Positions 9,873-18,335 of a DNA stretch of 64,000 bases are shown piece by piece. The stretch is from Enterococcus haemoperoxidus ATCC BAA-382 (GTDB lineage: Bacteria > Bacillota > Bacilli > Lactobacillales > Enterococcaceae), in assembly GCF_000407165.1 (NCBI RefSeq), contig NZ_KE136479.1, positions 2,181,464 through 2,245,463 of the forward strand, given 5' to 3'. The position numbers and the translations under genes are program-made. Below the pieces are notes generated by a model. That model did no database searches. It was not told the DNA's origin and worked only from the letters and a program-made list of their open reading frames with translations. The number at the start of each line of letters is the position of its first letter. Positions within the stretch are counted from its first letter, which is position 1.

Positions 9873-11018
9873 CTATTTTTCCTTACTTGGTGGCGAATTT
9901 ATTTCGCCGGCTATTTCAACGGCAGGTTCTTCTGTTGCTTTAGTTTGGCTATACATCGTATAAACATGGACAACAATTGTTTTACAGACTGCATAAAATG
10001 GTACTGCTAAGAAAATACCTAAAAGTCCAGCAATATTTCCTGCGACAAGTAAAATAATAATAATCGTCAATGGATGAATTTGCAAAGATTTACCAATCAC
10101 ATTTGGGTAGATAATATTGCCATCGATTTGTTGTACGATCAACACAACTAGACAACAAAGTAATGCTTTAAACGGTTCATCAAAAACTGTGACAAAAACT
10201 GCAGGGGCAAGACCGATGTATGGTCCTAAGTATGGAATCAAGTTGGTCACACCAGCAATTACGCCAAATAAAAATGCATAACGGACACCGATCAATGAAT
10301 AACCGATAACAGTAAATGTTGCAACGAATAAACATTCAATCGCCTGACCACTAATATAACTTGATAAGGTTTTATTCAATTTACCTAATAATTCAACAAT
10401 GTCATCTTGGCGCTTTTCAGGTAAAAATCTTTTAACTCCTGGAACTATGCGATCTCCATCTTTTAACATATAAAATAAAATGAATGGAGCTGTAACAATA
10501 ATGATCGTCGTTGAGGCAACCGTTGATACGATTGAACCTAAACTACTGGATAATCCGCTAATAAACTGTTGAATAATATTGCCATAAGAAATATCCAGTT
10601 GATCAATATATTTGGGCAAGTCAAAATCTTTAAAAATAGGCAACTCAGCCATTTGATAAACCCACGCCTCAACCCCTTTAAATACATCCGGCATGTTAGA
10701 AGCCAAACTAGATAGTTGCGAAACCAAGCTTGGAATCACACTTACTAAAAGCAATACAAGTGCTACAATCAAAAGTAAAAATACGATCAAAATCGCAAAA
10801 ATTCGTTTCATATTCGTTTTCATCAATAAATTGACGATTGGATTTAAAATATAATACAAAAAACCAGCTACCAAAACTGGGGCAAATAATGTTGAAAAGA
10901 ATGTTCCTATCGGTGTAAAGATAAAATTGATCTTTGATGATACAAAAATCAGCGTTGCAATCACCAATAATTCTGCTGACCAAAAAAATAATTTTGACTG
11001 TCTTAATTTTTCAAACAA
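9873..11018 (-). CDS. AI-2E family (PerM-like) membrane transporter
   Basis: A 381-residue membrane protein with the family's segment pattern: paired N-terminal helices (about 12-60), one near 75-95, then a cluster of four or five in the second half including ITNLIPYLGPYIGLAPAVF-like sequence (GVTNLIPYLGPYIGL). Relatives are AI-2 exporters or Na+/H+ antiporters; the substrate here is unknown. I place the start at a TTG (11018) because AAAGGAGG lies seven bases upstream. An ORF extends 28 codons further to 11102, but those residues are non-homologous and pass through the ribosome binding site. It has its own terminator. Confidence 0.85.
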   Translation of the reverse strand: MFEKLRQSKLFFWSAELLVIATLIFVSSKINFIFTPIGTFFSTLFAPVLVAGFLYYILNPIVNLLMKTNMKRIFAILIVFLLLIVALVLLLVSVIPSLVSQLSSLASNMPDVFKGVEAWVYQMAELPIFKDFDLPKYIDQLDISYGNIIQQFISGLSSSLGSIVSTVASTTIIIVTAPFILFYMLKDGDRIVPGVKRFLPEKRQDDIVELLGKLNKTLSSYISGQAIECLFVATFTVIGYSLIGVRYAFLFGVIAGVTNLIPYLGPYIGLAPAVFVTVFDEPFKALLCCLVVLIVQQIDGNIIYPNVIGKSLQIHPLTIIIILLVAGNIAGLLGIFLAVPFYAVCKTIVVHVYTMYSQTKATEEPAVEIAGEINSPPSKEK

Positions 11019-11167
11019 AGATGATCCTCCTTTAGCATTAAAAAATTCTCTGTTATTCTTTTTACAAAAAATAATTGCTTGTTTATAGATTCTAGCATAC
11101 ATTTTCCTAAATAAGATAGCAATACTTCTTTGTACCTATTTTTGATCTCTATATTTTCTCAATTCAT

Positions 11168-11208
11168 ACAAAAAACATCCGCTAAATTGGATAATACGGA
11201 TGTTTTTT
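11168..11208. terminator. Bidirectional terminator
   Basis: AAAAAACATCCG and CGGATGTTTTTT arms around a 15-base loop. On the minus strand it ends the 62-residue gene. Confidence 0.85.
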
Positions 11209-11236
11209 GCAGAAAATTTTAATTACAAAAATAAAT

Positions 11237-11425
11237 TTATTTTTTGAAAAATCCTTTTACTTTATCAGCCAAACTGCCTGCATCAATCTCGGGAATCATG
11301 GCTTTTAACTTTTCATAATGTTCACCAAGATCATCTTTGTGGTCATCAAGGAACTGTTTAGCTTTTTCAAAATTTCCTTCACCAACCAAGTCTTTTACTT
11401 TTTGCACGATTTCATCTGTATTCAT
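11237..11425 (-). CDS. Small helical protein of unknown function (62 aa)
   Basis: Sixty-two residues, predicted almost fully helical and highly charged (VGEGNFEKAKQFLDDHKDD), ending in SLADKVKGFFKK. I do not recognise a named family. The ATG at 11425 is chosen because GGAAGG lies upstream at about 11 bases; a GTG at 11434 is too close to that site. The gene has its own terminator and stands divergent to the GNAT gene. The helix with basic end may be amphipathic, but no function is claimed. Confidence 0.7.
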   Translation of the reverse strand: MNTDEIVQKVKDLVGEGNFEKAKQFLDDHKDDLGEHYEKLKAMIPEIDAGSLADKVKGFFKK

Positions 11426-11572
11426 TATGCACACAACCTTCCGTTTTTTTGTTATTTATACTGTACACTGCTGATACTTTTTTTACAAAAGATAAACACC
11501 AACCAATATCAACGTTCTAATGTCTGATTTTTTGGGGTATAATAAACGAAATACTTATAAGAGAGGTGCTAA

Positions 11573-12007
11573 ATGAAAATCGTCCACACTAAAGATACTA
11601 TGAGTGATATCTACTTAGATGCTGTTAAAATCCGCCGGCAAGTTTTTATGATTGAGCAAGGCGTTCCCGGTGAGATTGAAATTGATAAATACGAAGCGGC
11701 TTGTATTCATTTTGTTTTGTATGGTGATAATAACGAAGCTATTGCTACTTGTCGTTTGTTGCCGCTAGAAAATGGATTGATAAAATTACAGCGTATGGCT
11801 GTTCAAAAAGATTTTAGAGGGAATGATTATGGGCGTTTGATTGTAGCTAGTGCTGAACAGTTTGCAGACGAGCAAGGATACAATGCGATCACTTTAGGTG
11901 CACAAATCACAGCTCTTGGGTTTTATGAGAAAATGGGCTATACCAAGGAAGGCGAAATGTTTCTTGATGCAGCTATTGAACATTATCAGATGAATAAACG
12001 ATTTTAG
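11573..12007 (+). CDS. GNAT family N-acetyltransferase
   Basis: A 144-residue single-domain GNAT enzyme that transfers acetyl from acetyl-CoA to an unknown amine. Motif A, the acetyl-CoA pyrophosphate loop, is MAVQKDFRGNDYGRLIV (about 82-98), followed by motif B around ITALGFYEKMGY. The N-terminal RRQVFMIEQGVP segment is typical of the YjcF/ElaA-like subgroup. The promoter TATAAT is at 11538-11543 with a weak -35 (TTCTAA, 17-base spacer), and GAGAGG precedes the ATG. Single gene with a downstream terminator. Confidence 0.88.
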   Translation: MKIVHTKDTMSDIYLDAVKIRRQVFMIEQGVPGEIEIDKYEAACIHFVLYGDNNEAIATCRLLPLENGLIKLQRMAVQKDFRGNDYGRLIVASAEQFADEQGYNAITLGAQITALGFYEKMGYTKEGEMFLDAAIEHYQMNKRF

Positions 12008-12020
12008 ATTTCAAGTAAAA

Positions 12021-12066
12021 AAGAAGTCAAAGCAAAACTTAATCAGTCTTGCTTTGACTTCTTTTC
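12021..12066. terminator. Bidirectional terminator
   Basis: Fifteen-base perfect arms (12021-12035 with 12049-12063) between convergent genes, with T run on plus and A run before the left arm. Confidence 0.92.
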
Positions 12067-12087
12067 TCACTTTGCATCTTACATTGG

Positions 12088-12621
12088 CTATTTCTTTGAC
12101 AGCTCTTGATAACGCTTATACCAGATATCCACATAAGCTTCAGAGAAGGGACCTTTTTCGTTATTAATCCAATCGACTAGCGTCTTAACATTTTCTTTTA
12201 GAATAAAATCGATATCTTCTGGATAATCCATAATTTTACTGTGAAATTCATACTCATCCACATCCAATAATCGTTTTTCGCCATCAGGAAAAACTTTGAT
12301 ATCCAGATCATAATCAATATACTTCAATGCTTCATCATCTAAAAGATAAGGTGATGCTAAATTGCAGTAATAAGAAACCCCTTTTTCTCTAATCATCGCT
12401 ATTATGTTGAACCAGTATTTTTTATGGAAATAAACGATAGCTGGTTCCCGAGTAACCCAACGGCGTCCATCAGACTCTGTTACCAAAGTATGATCGTTCA
12501 CGCCGATTAAAGAATACTCGCTTGTTTTTAATACCATAGTATCACGCCATGTTCGATGCAAATGCCCATCGTGTTTGTAACTTTGGATCGTTACAAATTC
12601 ACCTTCTTTTGGAATTGCCAT
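12088..12621 (-). CDS. DUF402 nucleoside tri-/diphosphate phosphatase (Ntdp/YgaC type)
   Basis: A 177-residue DUF402 protein. Characterised relatives hydrolyse nucleoside tri- and diphosphates with divalent metal. Conserved segments visible: [16 protein letters not shown] (N-terminal barrel), [16 protein letters not shown], and the acidic [14 protein letters not shown] and LDVDEYEFH stretches that bind metal and phosphate. The ATG at 12621 is chosen because the family starts with this M-x-x-PKEGEFV sequence; an 11-codon extension exists but looks like untranslated sequence. The ribosome binding site is only GGGGG close to the ATG. The gene lies between a GNAT gene and the CRISPR array. Confidence 0.9.
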   Translation of the reverse strand: MAIPKEGEFVTIQSYKHDGHLHRTWRDTMVLKTSEYSLIGVNDHTLVTESDGRRWVTREPAIVYFHKKYWFNIIAMIREKGVSYYCNLASPYLLDDEALKYIDYDLDIKVFPDGEKRLLDVDEYEFHSKIMDYPEDIDFILKENVKTLVDWINNEKGPFSEAYVDIWYKRYQELSKK

Positions 12622-12827
12622 AGTCCCCCAACTTTCCCTAGTACGAAAAATCATTTCTAAAAGCTACTAACTTTTCGTTTGGGTGTTCATTACACCGATA
12701 TCAACATAATTATATCATAATTTTCAACTTTGCATACTAAGGAGTTTGCTTTCTCATCACAATGAAGGGGAACTATTAAAATAAATGGTTTGATTTTAGT
12801 TTTTTTGAAGGTTAATTGGTTATGATT

Positions 12828-13263
12828 TTGAAGAGGAGTGGGGTCTATACAGAGCTAGACATTTCTTGTGTTCCGACAACAGGTTCACCTATATTATTTC
12901 AATCCACTAGCTCTATACAGAGCTAGACCCTGTGTAATCGGGTGTAGATCCTTGATCTGTTTATTTCAATCCACTAGCTCTATACAGAGCTAGACTTTTA
13001 CAGGGATCATATAAAGACGATCATGCTTGATTTCAATCCACTAGCTCTATACAGAGCTAGACGAAAAGTGGCGAGTAGCTCAAAACAGTTTTGGGGAATT
13101 TCAATCCACTAGCTCTATACAGAGCTAGACAAAGAGAATAAATTTAGTCAAGCTTATATGCGTATTTCAATCCACTAGCTCTATACAGAGCTAGACCAGG
13201 GTTTATAGCAACCGTAACCCCAAACTCTAGATTTCAATCCACTAGCTCTATACAGAGCTAGAC
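12828..13263 (-). CRISPR. CRISPR array, type I-C repeat, six spacers, no cas genes
   Basis: Six identical 33-base repeats lie at 12896-12928, 12963-12995, 13030-13062, 13098-13130, 13164-13196 and 13231-13263, separated by spacers of 33-35 bases. A seventh, degenerate copy ends at 12860: its last 17-18 plus-strand bases match and the rest has diverged. In crRNA sense (minus) the repeat begins GTCTAGCTCTG, has CTAGCTCT/AGAGCTAG palindromic arms, and ends GTGGATTGAAAT, the 3' handle typical of subtype I-C. Polarity follows from that handle and from the degenerate copy at the low-coordinate (leader-distal) end. No cas gene is found anywhere in the window. All six spacers differ. Confidence 0.96.
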
Positions 13264-13425
13264 TGTGAAAATACTGCAAATACCTACCATATTTCCACTA
13301 TTCAACTATTAATCACAGTATAACATTAAATTAAAATGAGAAAAACCCTGTTTTTCCAACTAAAATCAGCAAAATTTTGGTGCGGACCTCCTAGGGGTTT
13401 TATGGGCACTTAGGGTTCGCACCTC
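13264..13425 (-). promoter_or_regulatory. CRISPR leader with terminal inverted repeat
   Basis: An AT-rich region on the leader-proximal side of the array. Its outer end carries an inverted repeat, GGTGCGGACC (13379-13388) and GGTTCGCACC (13415-13424), enclosing CTAGGGGTTTTATGGGCACT. As I recall, similar GGTGCGAACC...GGTCCGCACC blocks lie between cas2 and the array in type I-C loci, so this looks like an intact leader; that comparison needs an alignment. It ends four bases from the mutY stop codon. Confidence 0.7.
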
Positions 13426-13428
13426 AAT

Positions 13429-14604
13429 TTATTCTTCTATTTTAAATTCTTGTTTATAAAGTTCTACCATTTTTTGCTGAGGCTTCGGAAAAACATAATT
13501 TTGAAAGTCTTCTTTTTTTGACCAAATTTGATTTTCACCTGTATCTAGCTTCCCAGTTTGGCGTCCATAGAAAACTAAAATATGCCATTTTAAATGACTA
13601 AAAATATGAATAACCTCTCCTAGAGATCGCTTTTGCCAAACAACTTGAGAATAATCTTCAAAAATTGCTGTTTTTTCTTCAGCAACTAAAAGCGGTTCTT
13701 CAAAATCAAATGATAACTGTTGCTCTTCTCTAACCGATGTCTTTTGTAGAAAATCAAAACGCTCTTTACTAACTTCTTCTATTGGAAATAGCCACATATT
13801 AGCCAATAATCCTTTTGCACTACGCTGACTCAGTAAAAATTCTTGCTCTTTATTTTCAATAATTCCACCGACATAGTAGACATCTTTTGGTTTCAACTTT
13901 TTTGATTTGACTGGAAAATTCGTCATTGTATTATTCTGATAGCTCAAACAATAAGACTGAATCGGGCATTCTTCGCACTTTGGCGACGTTGGCGTACAAA
14001 TTGCTGAACCTAAGTCCATCATAGCTTGGTTAAAATCACCAGGACGATTTTGATCAATTATTTTATACATCGCTTCTTCAAACACCTTGCGGCTACTAGG
14101 TTTGGCAATGTCATCACTGATTTCAAACAAACGGCTCACAACACGCATAACGTTGCCATCAATTGCAGGTTCCGGGATTTGAAAAGCTATACTGCCGATT
14201 GCACCTGCCGTATACGGTCCAATTCCCTTTAATTGACGAATTTCTTCAATTGTTTCAGGCATCTGACCATTAAATTCTGTCATGATTTGTTGCGCTGCAA
14301 CTTTTAAATTTCTTGCTCTAGAGTAATAACCTAAACCTTCCCAAGCTTTTAACAATCGCTCATCTGGTGCTTCAGCTAAATCCTTGATTGTCGGAAACCA
14401 CTCCATAAAACGATAATAGTAATCGATCACTGTATCAACTCGAGTTTGCTGCAGCATAATTTCTGAGATCCAAATGCGGTATGGATCTAAATTGACTCGC
14501 CAAGGTAAATTTCGCTTTTCCTTTTCATACCAGGTGATAAATTCTTCTTGAAATGACTGGAGTTTATCATCACTCCACGTCTCCCAATATTTTTCATTCT
14601 TCAT
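13429..14604 (-). CDS. mutY: A/G-specific adenine glycosylase MutY
   Basis: Removes adenine mispaired with 8-oxoguanine or guanine. The 391 residues show a HhH-GPD catalytic domain with the catalytic Glu in SEIMLQQTRVD (about 48-58), the helix-hairpin-helix LKGIGPYTAGAI with the catalytic Asp in AIDGNVMRV, and the [4Fe-4S] cluster C-x6-C-x2-C-x5-C (CTPTSPKCEECPIQSYC, about 202-218). A NUDIX-like C-terminal domain (about 240-385) reads 8-oxoG. The start overlaps the recX end by 11 bases, so the two are one operon. No clear terminator separates the stop codon from the CRISPR leader on the same strand. Confidence 0.97.
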   Translation of the reverse strand: MKNEKYWETWSDDKLQSFQEEFITWYEKEKRNLPWRVNLDPYRIWISEIMLQQTRVDTVIDYYYRFMEWFPTIKDLAEAPDERLLKAWEGLGYYSRARNLKVAAQQIMTEFNGQMPETIEEIRQLKGIGPYTAGAIGSIAFQIPEPAIDGNVMRVVSRLFEISDDIAKPSSRKVFEEAMYKIIDQNRPGDFNQAMMDLGSAICTPTSPKCEECPIQSYCLSYQNNTMTNFPVKSKKLKPKDVYYVGGIIENKEQEFLLSQRSAKGLLANMWLFPIEEVSKERFDFLQKTSVREEQQLSFDFEEPLLVAEEKTAIFEDYSQVVWQKRSLGEVIHIFSHLKWHILVFYGRQTGKLDTGENQIWSKKEDFQNYVFPKPQQKMVELYKQEFKIEE

Positions 14605-15394
14605 TCTCTAATTCCTTTTCATCAAAATATTGCTGAATCAAATCTGAGTCAAAACGTTTTTGGAAAAGTCCTTGTTTGACTTTCATTAGGCGTTTATAAG
14701 AATCTAATTTACGATGCTTTTCCCATAATTTATCGCCTTCTTTTCTGATCACATCTAATTCTTGGTCTTCATCTTTTTCAAACGATAACTCTTCTAAAGC
14801 CAAATCGATCACTTCACGATTAAACCCTTTTTGCATCAGATGCATTTGAACTTTTTGCAAAGCATCTTTGAAACTCTTTGTTCGATAACGTCTCATTGCT
14901 TTTTCAGCAGTTGCTTTTGCTACTTCTACTTGTTCGTCCATAGTATAAAAAGTTAACCCATGTTGAATGTCTTCGTCATTCAAGCCTTTTCGTTTTAATT
15001 GTTGTTCAATCATTTTGGGTCCTTTATCACTTGTTCGCATTAAGGTTCGAACATAACTTTCACTAAATATTTTATCGTCTAAAAGGTTCATTTCTTCTAA
15101 GCGAATCACGATGTTTTTTCGATCTTCTGGTAAAATTTCCTTTTCTTTCAAGTAATCTAAAATTTCTTTTTTTGAACGTAATTGGTAGCTTAAATAATTT
15201 AAGGACATTTGCAAGCCCACATCATAAGAACCAGCTTTTTTTATTTTCTCGACCATTTCATCCGATAATTCTTGTCCTTTTAACAAACGTTGTCGGACTA
15301 AGGTATCCTCAGATACACGTAATTTTTCTCCTGAAGATAGCCAGATAAGATAAAACTGACCTTTGTCTTTTGTAATTTTCGTGATTGTTTCCAT
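14594..15394 (-). CDS. recX: Recombination regulator RecX
   Basis: A 266-residue RecX protein, which modulates RecA filaments. The long Firmicute form shows an N-terminal extension (about 1-60) and three tandem helical repeats, with typical sequence LSYQLRSKKEILDYLKEKEI (about 66-85), TSDKGPKMIEQQLKRKG, and a Lys/Glu-rich C-terminus. It overlaps mutY, tying recombination control and oxidised-base repair into one transcript. Start ATG at 15394, divergent from the methyltransferase gene. Confidence 0.92.
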   Translation of the reverse strand: METITKITKDKGQFYLIWLSSGEKLRVSEDTLVRQRLLKGQELSDEMVEKIKKAGSYDVGLQMSLNYLSYQLRSKKEILDYLKEKEILPEDRKNIVIRLEEMNLLDDKIFSESYVRTLMRTSDKGPKMIEQQLKRKGLNDEDIQHGLTFYTMDEQVEVAKATAEKAMRRYRTKSFKDALQKVQMHLMQKGFNREVIDLALEELSFEKDEDQELDVIRKEGDKLWEKHRKLDSYKRLMKVKQGLFQKRFDSDLIQQYFDEKELENEE

Positions 15395-15531
15395 CTTTCT
15401 CCGCCTTTCTAGTGAGAACGTATATTCTACTATAACATAAAATTGACAGAAGCTAAACTAGGCAAATTGTGCTAAAATAAGAACTATCGATATATTTGAT
15501 TAATGGATCTACGGATCAAAAGGATGGAATT

Positions 15532-16902
15532 ATGACCACACAACTATTAAAAGAAGGACAAACGATTCCTTTAAAAATAAAACGTTTAGGTATCAACGGT
15601 GAAGGCATCGGCTATTATAAAAAGACCATCGTTTTCGTACCTGGTGCTTTACCAAAAGAAGATGTCTCTGTAGAAATCACAAAAATAGCTCCACGTTTTG
15701 TGGAAGGGCAATTAAAAAAAATTGTAAAAGCAGCACCTGAACGTGTTGTACCGCCTTGTCCAGTTTACGAAGCCTGTGGTGGATGTCAGCTGCAACATTT
15801 GGCTTATCCGGCACAACTACTCTTTAAAAAAGATCTATTAAAACAGTCACTAAATAAGTTCAGACCAAGAAACTATGAACATTACCATTTACCAAAAACA
15901 ATCGGAATGAAAAATCCTTGGAATTATCGTAATAAAGCACAATTTCAATTGCGGAAAATCGATGGTGAAGTTGAAGCAGGACTTTATCAAGCCGAATCTC
16001 ATCGTCTAGTTCCAATCGATGATTGTCTCGTTCAACAACCTGCAACAACCAAAGTAATGAATGCTTTGGTAGAATTATTGAACAAATACCAATTACCAAT
16101 TTATAATGAACGAAAAAATAGCGGCATCTTCCGAACTTTAATGGTTCGTGTCGGTGTTAAAACAGATGAAGTTCAAGTGGTATTTATTACCCAATCCGTA
16201 AAATTCCCACAGAAGAAAGCCTTAATTGAGGAGATCACACAACATCTTCCAGAAGTTGTTTCTATTATGCAAAATGTTCAAAACAAAAGAACATCAATTG
16301 TTATGGGCGATGAGACAATCCATGTCTGGGGGAAAGAGAGTATTGAAGAGCAAATCAACGAAGTAACCTTTGATTTATCTCCTAGAGCTTTTTTCCAGCT
16401 AAATCCAGAACAAACAGAAGTATTATATAGTGAAGCTGTAAAGGCTTTAGATTTACAACAAAATGAAACCGTTGTTGATGCCTATTGCGGGGTTGGAACA
16501 ATTGGTTTAAGTATCGCTAAACAAGCCAAAGAAGTTCGTGGAATGGATATTATTCCAGCGGCGATCGAAGATGCTAAGTTGAATGCTGAACGCTTAGGCG
16601 TTACGAATACCCATTATGAGGTTGGAACAGCTGAAGAATTGCTCCCTAAATGGCTTCAGAGCGGTTTTAAACCTGATGCAATCATCGTTGACCCTCCTAG
16701 AACCGGATTGGATCAAAAATTACTAAAAGCTATTTTAAAGCAGCCTCCTAAAAAGATGGTCTATATTTCTTGTAATGTCTCAACACTTGCAAAAGATTTA
16801 GTTGATTTGGCTAAAGTCTTTGACGTGAAGTATTTACAATCAGTTGATATGTTTCCACAAACAGCGCGATGTGAAGTCGTCGTGAAATTAACTAAGAGAT
16901 AA
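15532..16902 (+). CDS. rlmCD: 23S rRNA (uracil-5-)-methyltransferase, RlmCD type
   Basis: SAM-dependent m5U methyltransferase of the RumA/TrmA superfamily. Firmicute members modify 23S rRNA U747 and U1939. The 456 residues comprise an N-terminal TRAM RNA-binding domain (about 5-60), an iron-sulphur cysteine cluster (CPVYEACGGCQLQH, about 75-88), the SAM-binding motif VDAYCGVGTIGL, DPPRTGLD, and the catalytic cysteine in YISCNVSTLAKDL near the end. The ATG at 15532 has AAAGGATGG upstream; a TTG 12 codons earlier has no support. Single-gene unit with a terminator. Which uridine is modified is inferred from the family. Confidence 0.92.
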   Translation: MTTQLLKEGQTIPLKIKRLGINGEGIGYYKKTIVFVPGALPKEDVSVEITKIAPRFVEGQLKKIVKAAPERVVPPCPVYEACGGCQLQHLAYPAQLLFKKDLLKQSLNKFRPRNYEHYHLPKTIGMKNPWNYRNKAQFQLRKIDGEVEAGLYQAESHRLVPIDDCLVQQPATTKVMNALVELLNKYQLPIYNERKNSGIFRTLMVRVGVKTDEVQVVFITQSVKFPQKKALIEEITQHLPEVVSIMQNVQNKRTSIVMGDETIHVWGKESIEEQINEVTFDLSPRAFFQLNPEQTEVLYSEAVKALDLQQNETVVDAYCGVGTIGLSIAKQAKEVRGMDIIPAAIEDAKLNAERLGVTNTHYEVGTAEELLPKWLQSGFKPDAIIVDPPRTGLDQKLLKAILKQPPKKMVYISCNVSTLAKDLVDLAKVFDVKYLQSVDMFPQTARCEVVVKLTKR

Positions 16903-16912
16903 TTTGATAATA

Positions 16913-16957
16913 AAAAGATCCAACAATCAAAAAAATCTGGTTGTTGGATCTTTTTTA
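16913..16957 (+). terminator. rlmCD terminator
   Basis: Fourteen-base arms AAAAGATCCAACAA (16913-16926) and complement (16941-16954), followed by T run. Confidence 0.92.
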
Positions 16958-17065
16958 AGCTCACTGCTAAAGTACTTCCACTATGCATCAAAAAAAGTTA
17001 AAGATTTCAAAGGATTTATTGTTTAGTTAATTAAACACAATTACTAAATGATTTACGTTATAGAA

Positions 17066-17103
17066 AAAAAGGCTAAGAGAATTTAATCTCCTAGCACTTT
17101 TTC
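17066..17103 (-). terminator. Terminator of the GlsB/YeaQ-type gene
   Basis: GGCTAAGAGA...TCTCCTAGC hairpin with T run on the minus strand, just after the stop. Confidence 0.82.
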
Positions 17104-17115
17104 TTATTGATTCAC

Positions 17116-17358
17116 TTAGTTTTTACCTACAAAAAATGATACTACTGCAACTAAAATCACAGCACCAATAATTGACGGAAACAATGCCATACCGGCAACT
17201 TGAGGTCCCCAACTTCCTAGAAGTGCTTGACCAATCGATGAACCTACAAGACCTGCAATAATATTGAAGATCCAACCCATTGATTTACCTTTACTTGTGA
17301 TCGCTCCAGCAATTGCTCCGATAACGCCACCTACGATTAAAACCCATAACCAATGCAT
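17116..17358 (-). CDS. GlsB/YeaQ/YmgE family membrane protein (80 aa)
   Basis: A small, very hydrophobic protein with three predicted membrane segments (about 3-22, 28-48 and 57-78) and the glycine-rich GGVIGAIAGAI and IIAGLVGSSIGQALLG motifs of the transglycosylase-associated/GlsB family. In enterococci such proteins accompany stress regulons; the biochemical role is unknown. The ATG at 17358 has AGGGAGG upstream. Monocistronic. Confidence 0.88.
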   Translation of the reverse strand: MHWLWVLIVGGVIGAIAGAITSKGKSMGWIFNIIAGLVGSSIGQALLGSWGPQVAGMALFPSIIGAVILVAVVSFFVGKN

Positions 17359-17482
17359 ACATATGACCTCCCTTACAAATAAAATAATATTAAAAATGAT
17401 TACTTAATTATGCTAACAGATTATTTATTTTCTTGCGAAAGAAATGCACTTAAAATAAATTTATATCATTTAATTATCATTT

Positions 17483-17746
17483 TTATTTCATCTCATCTAT
17501 TGCATGAATCGTCACATGATTTTTAGTACCGCAACTTTTGCAATCGTAGTGAAGATTTATTTCATCATCTACCAAAATATCATCACATTTTAATTCAATT
17601 TCATTATCTGAAAGCGTCAATTCTCCTAAAGGAATGTTTACTCTTTGATGATCTGCTTTGTCGGTTCTCGTATTCAACAAAAATTTACCCACCATTTCAT
17701 TTTCGCAATTTTTACAAGTTACAGCAACGCTGATTTCTCTTTCCAT
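17483..17746 (-). CDS. Small protein with paired CxxC motifs (87 aa)
   Basis: Eighty-seven residues with CKNC (about 11-14) and CKSC (about 71-74), spaced as in a zinc ribbon whose halves are separated by a beta-rich middle. A further Cys lies near 54. No named family recognised. The ATG at 17746 is chosen because AAGGAGAG lies upstream; the ORF could extend nine codons. The acidic middle (SDNEIELKCDDILVDDEI) suggests a soluble protein. Position between GlsB-like and rplL tells nothing certain. Confidence 0.7.
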   Translation of the reverse strand: MEREISVAVTCKNCENEMVGKFLLNTRTDKADHQRVNIPLGELTLSDNEIELKCDDILVDDEINLHYDCKSCGTKNHVTIHAIDEMK

Positions 17747-17854
17747 CTTAAGCTCTCCTTCATTTTTTATCAAATAGATGATTATACATCTATAATTTTA
17801 AACGCCTACTAAAAAAAATTCGATTGATATGCTCTAAGCTTAATTTAGGCAAAC

Positions 17855-17887
17855 AAAAAAAGCTAGAATCCAAATGAATTCTAGCTT
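17855..17887 (-). terminator. Terminator of the rplJ-rplL transcript
   Basis: AGCTAGAATC (17861-17870) pairs with GAATTCTAGCT (17876-17886), followed on minus by TTTTTTT. Confidence 0.9.
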
Positions 17888-17907
17888 GAAAGTTAATCTT
17901 AAAAAGA

Positions 17908-18273
17908 TTATTTTACTGTGATTGAAGCGCCAACTTCTTCTAAAGCAGCTTTTAAAGCTTCTGCTTCATCTTTAGAAACGCCTTCTTTGATTGGTGCAGG
18001 AGCGCCATCAACTACTGCTTTAGCTTCTTTCAAGCCAAGACCAGTTGCTTCACGAACTGCTTTGATTACTTTAACTTTTTGATCGCCTGCAGAAGTTAAT
18101 TCTACAGTGAATTCAGTTTGTTCTTCGCCAGCTGCTGCTGGTCCTGCTGCTGCTGCTACAGGAGCTGCTGCAGATACGTCAAATTTTTCTTCAATAGCTT
18201 TTACTAAGTCGTTTAATTCTAAAATAGTTGCGCCTTCTAATTCTGCAACAATGTTTTCAATGTTCAATGCCAT
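17908..18273 (-). CDS. rplL: Ribosomal protein L7/L12
   Basis: The 121-residue stalk protein that recruits translational GTPases. N-terminal dimerisation domain (1-30), Ala/Gly-rich hinge ([17 protein letters not shown], about 34-50) and a C-terminal factor-binding domain with [13 protein letters not shown]. The start has GGAGG upstream. Last gene of the rplJ-rplL unit, followed by a terminator. Confidence 0.99.
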   Translation of the reverse strand: MALNIENIVAELEGATILELNDLVKAIEEKFDVSAAAPVAAAAGPAAAGEEQTEFTVELTSAGDQKVKVIKAVREATGLGLKEAKAVVDGAPAPIKEGVSKDEAEALKAALEEVGASITVK

Positions 18274-18335
18274 TATGGTTTCCTCCGTTTTAATAATTCA
18301 TTATTTTTTTAATTTAGTTTGTTACTAGGCTGCAA

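Noticed and set aside
11019-11102. N-terminal extension of the AI-2E-family protein
   Set aside because: It translates through a perfect AAAGGAGG; the TTG at 11018 is correctly spaced from it.
13379-13424. Reading the leader inverted repeat as a mutY terminator
   Set aside because: The arms enclose 26 bases and there is no T run after them on the minus strand; it fits a CRISPR leader element better.
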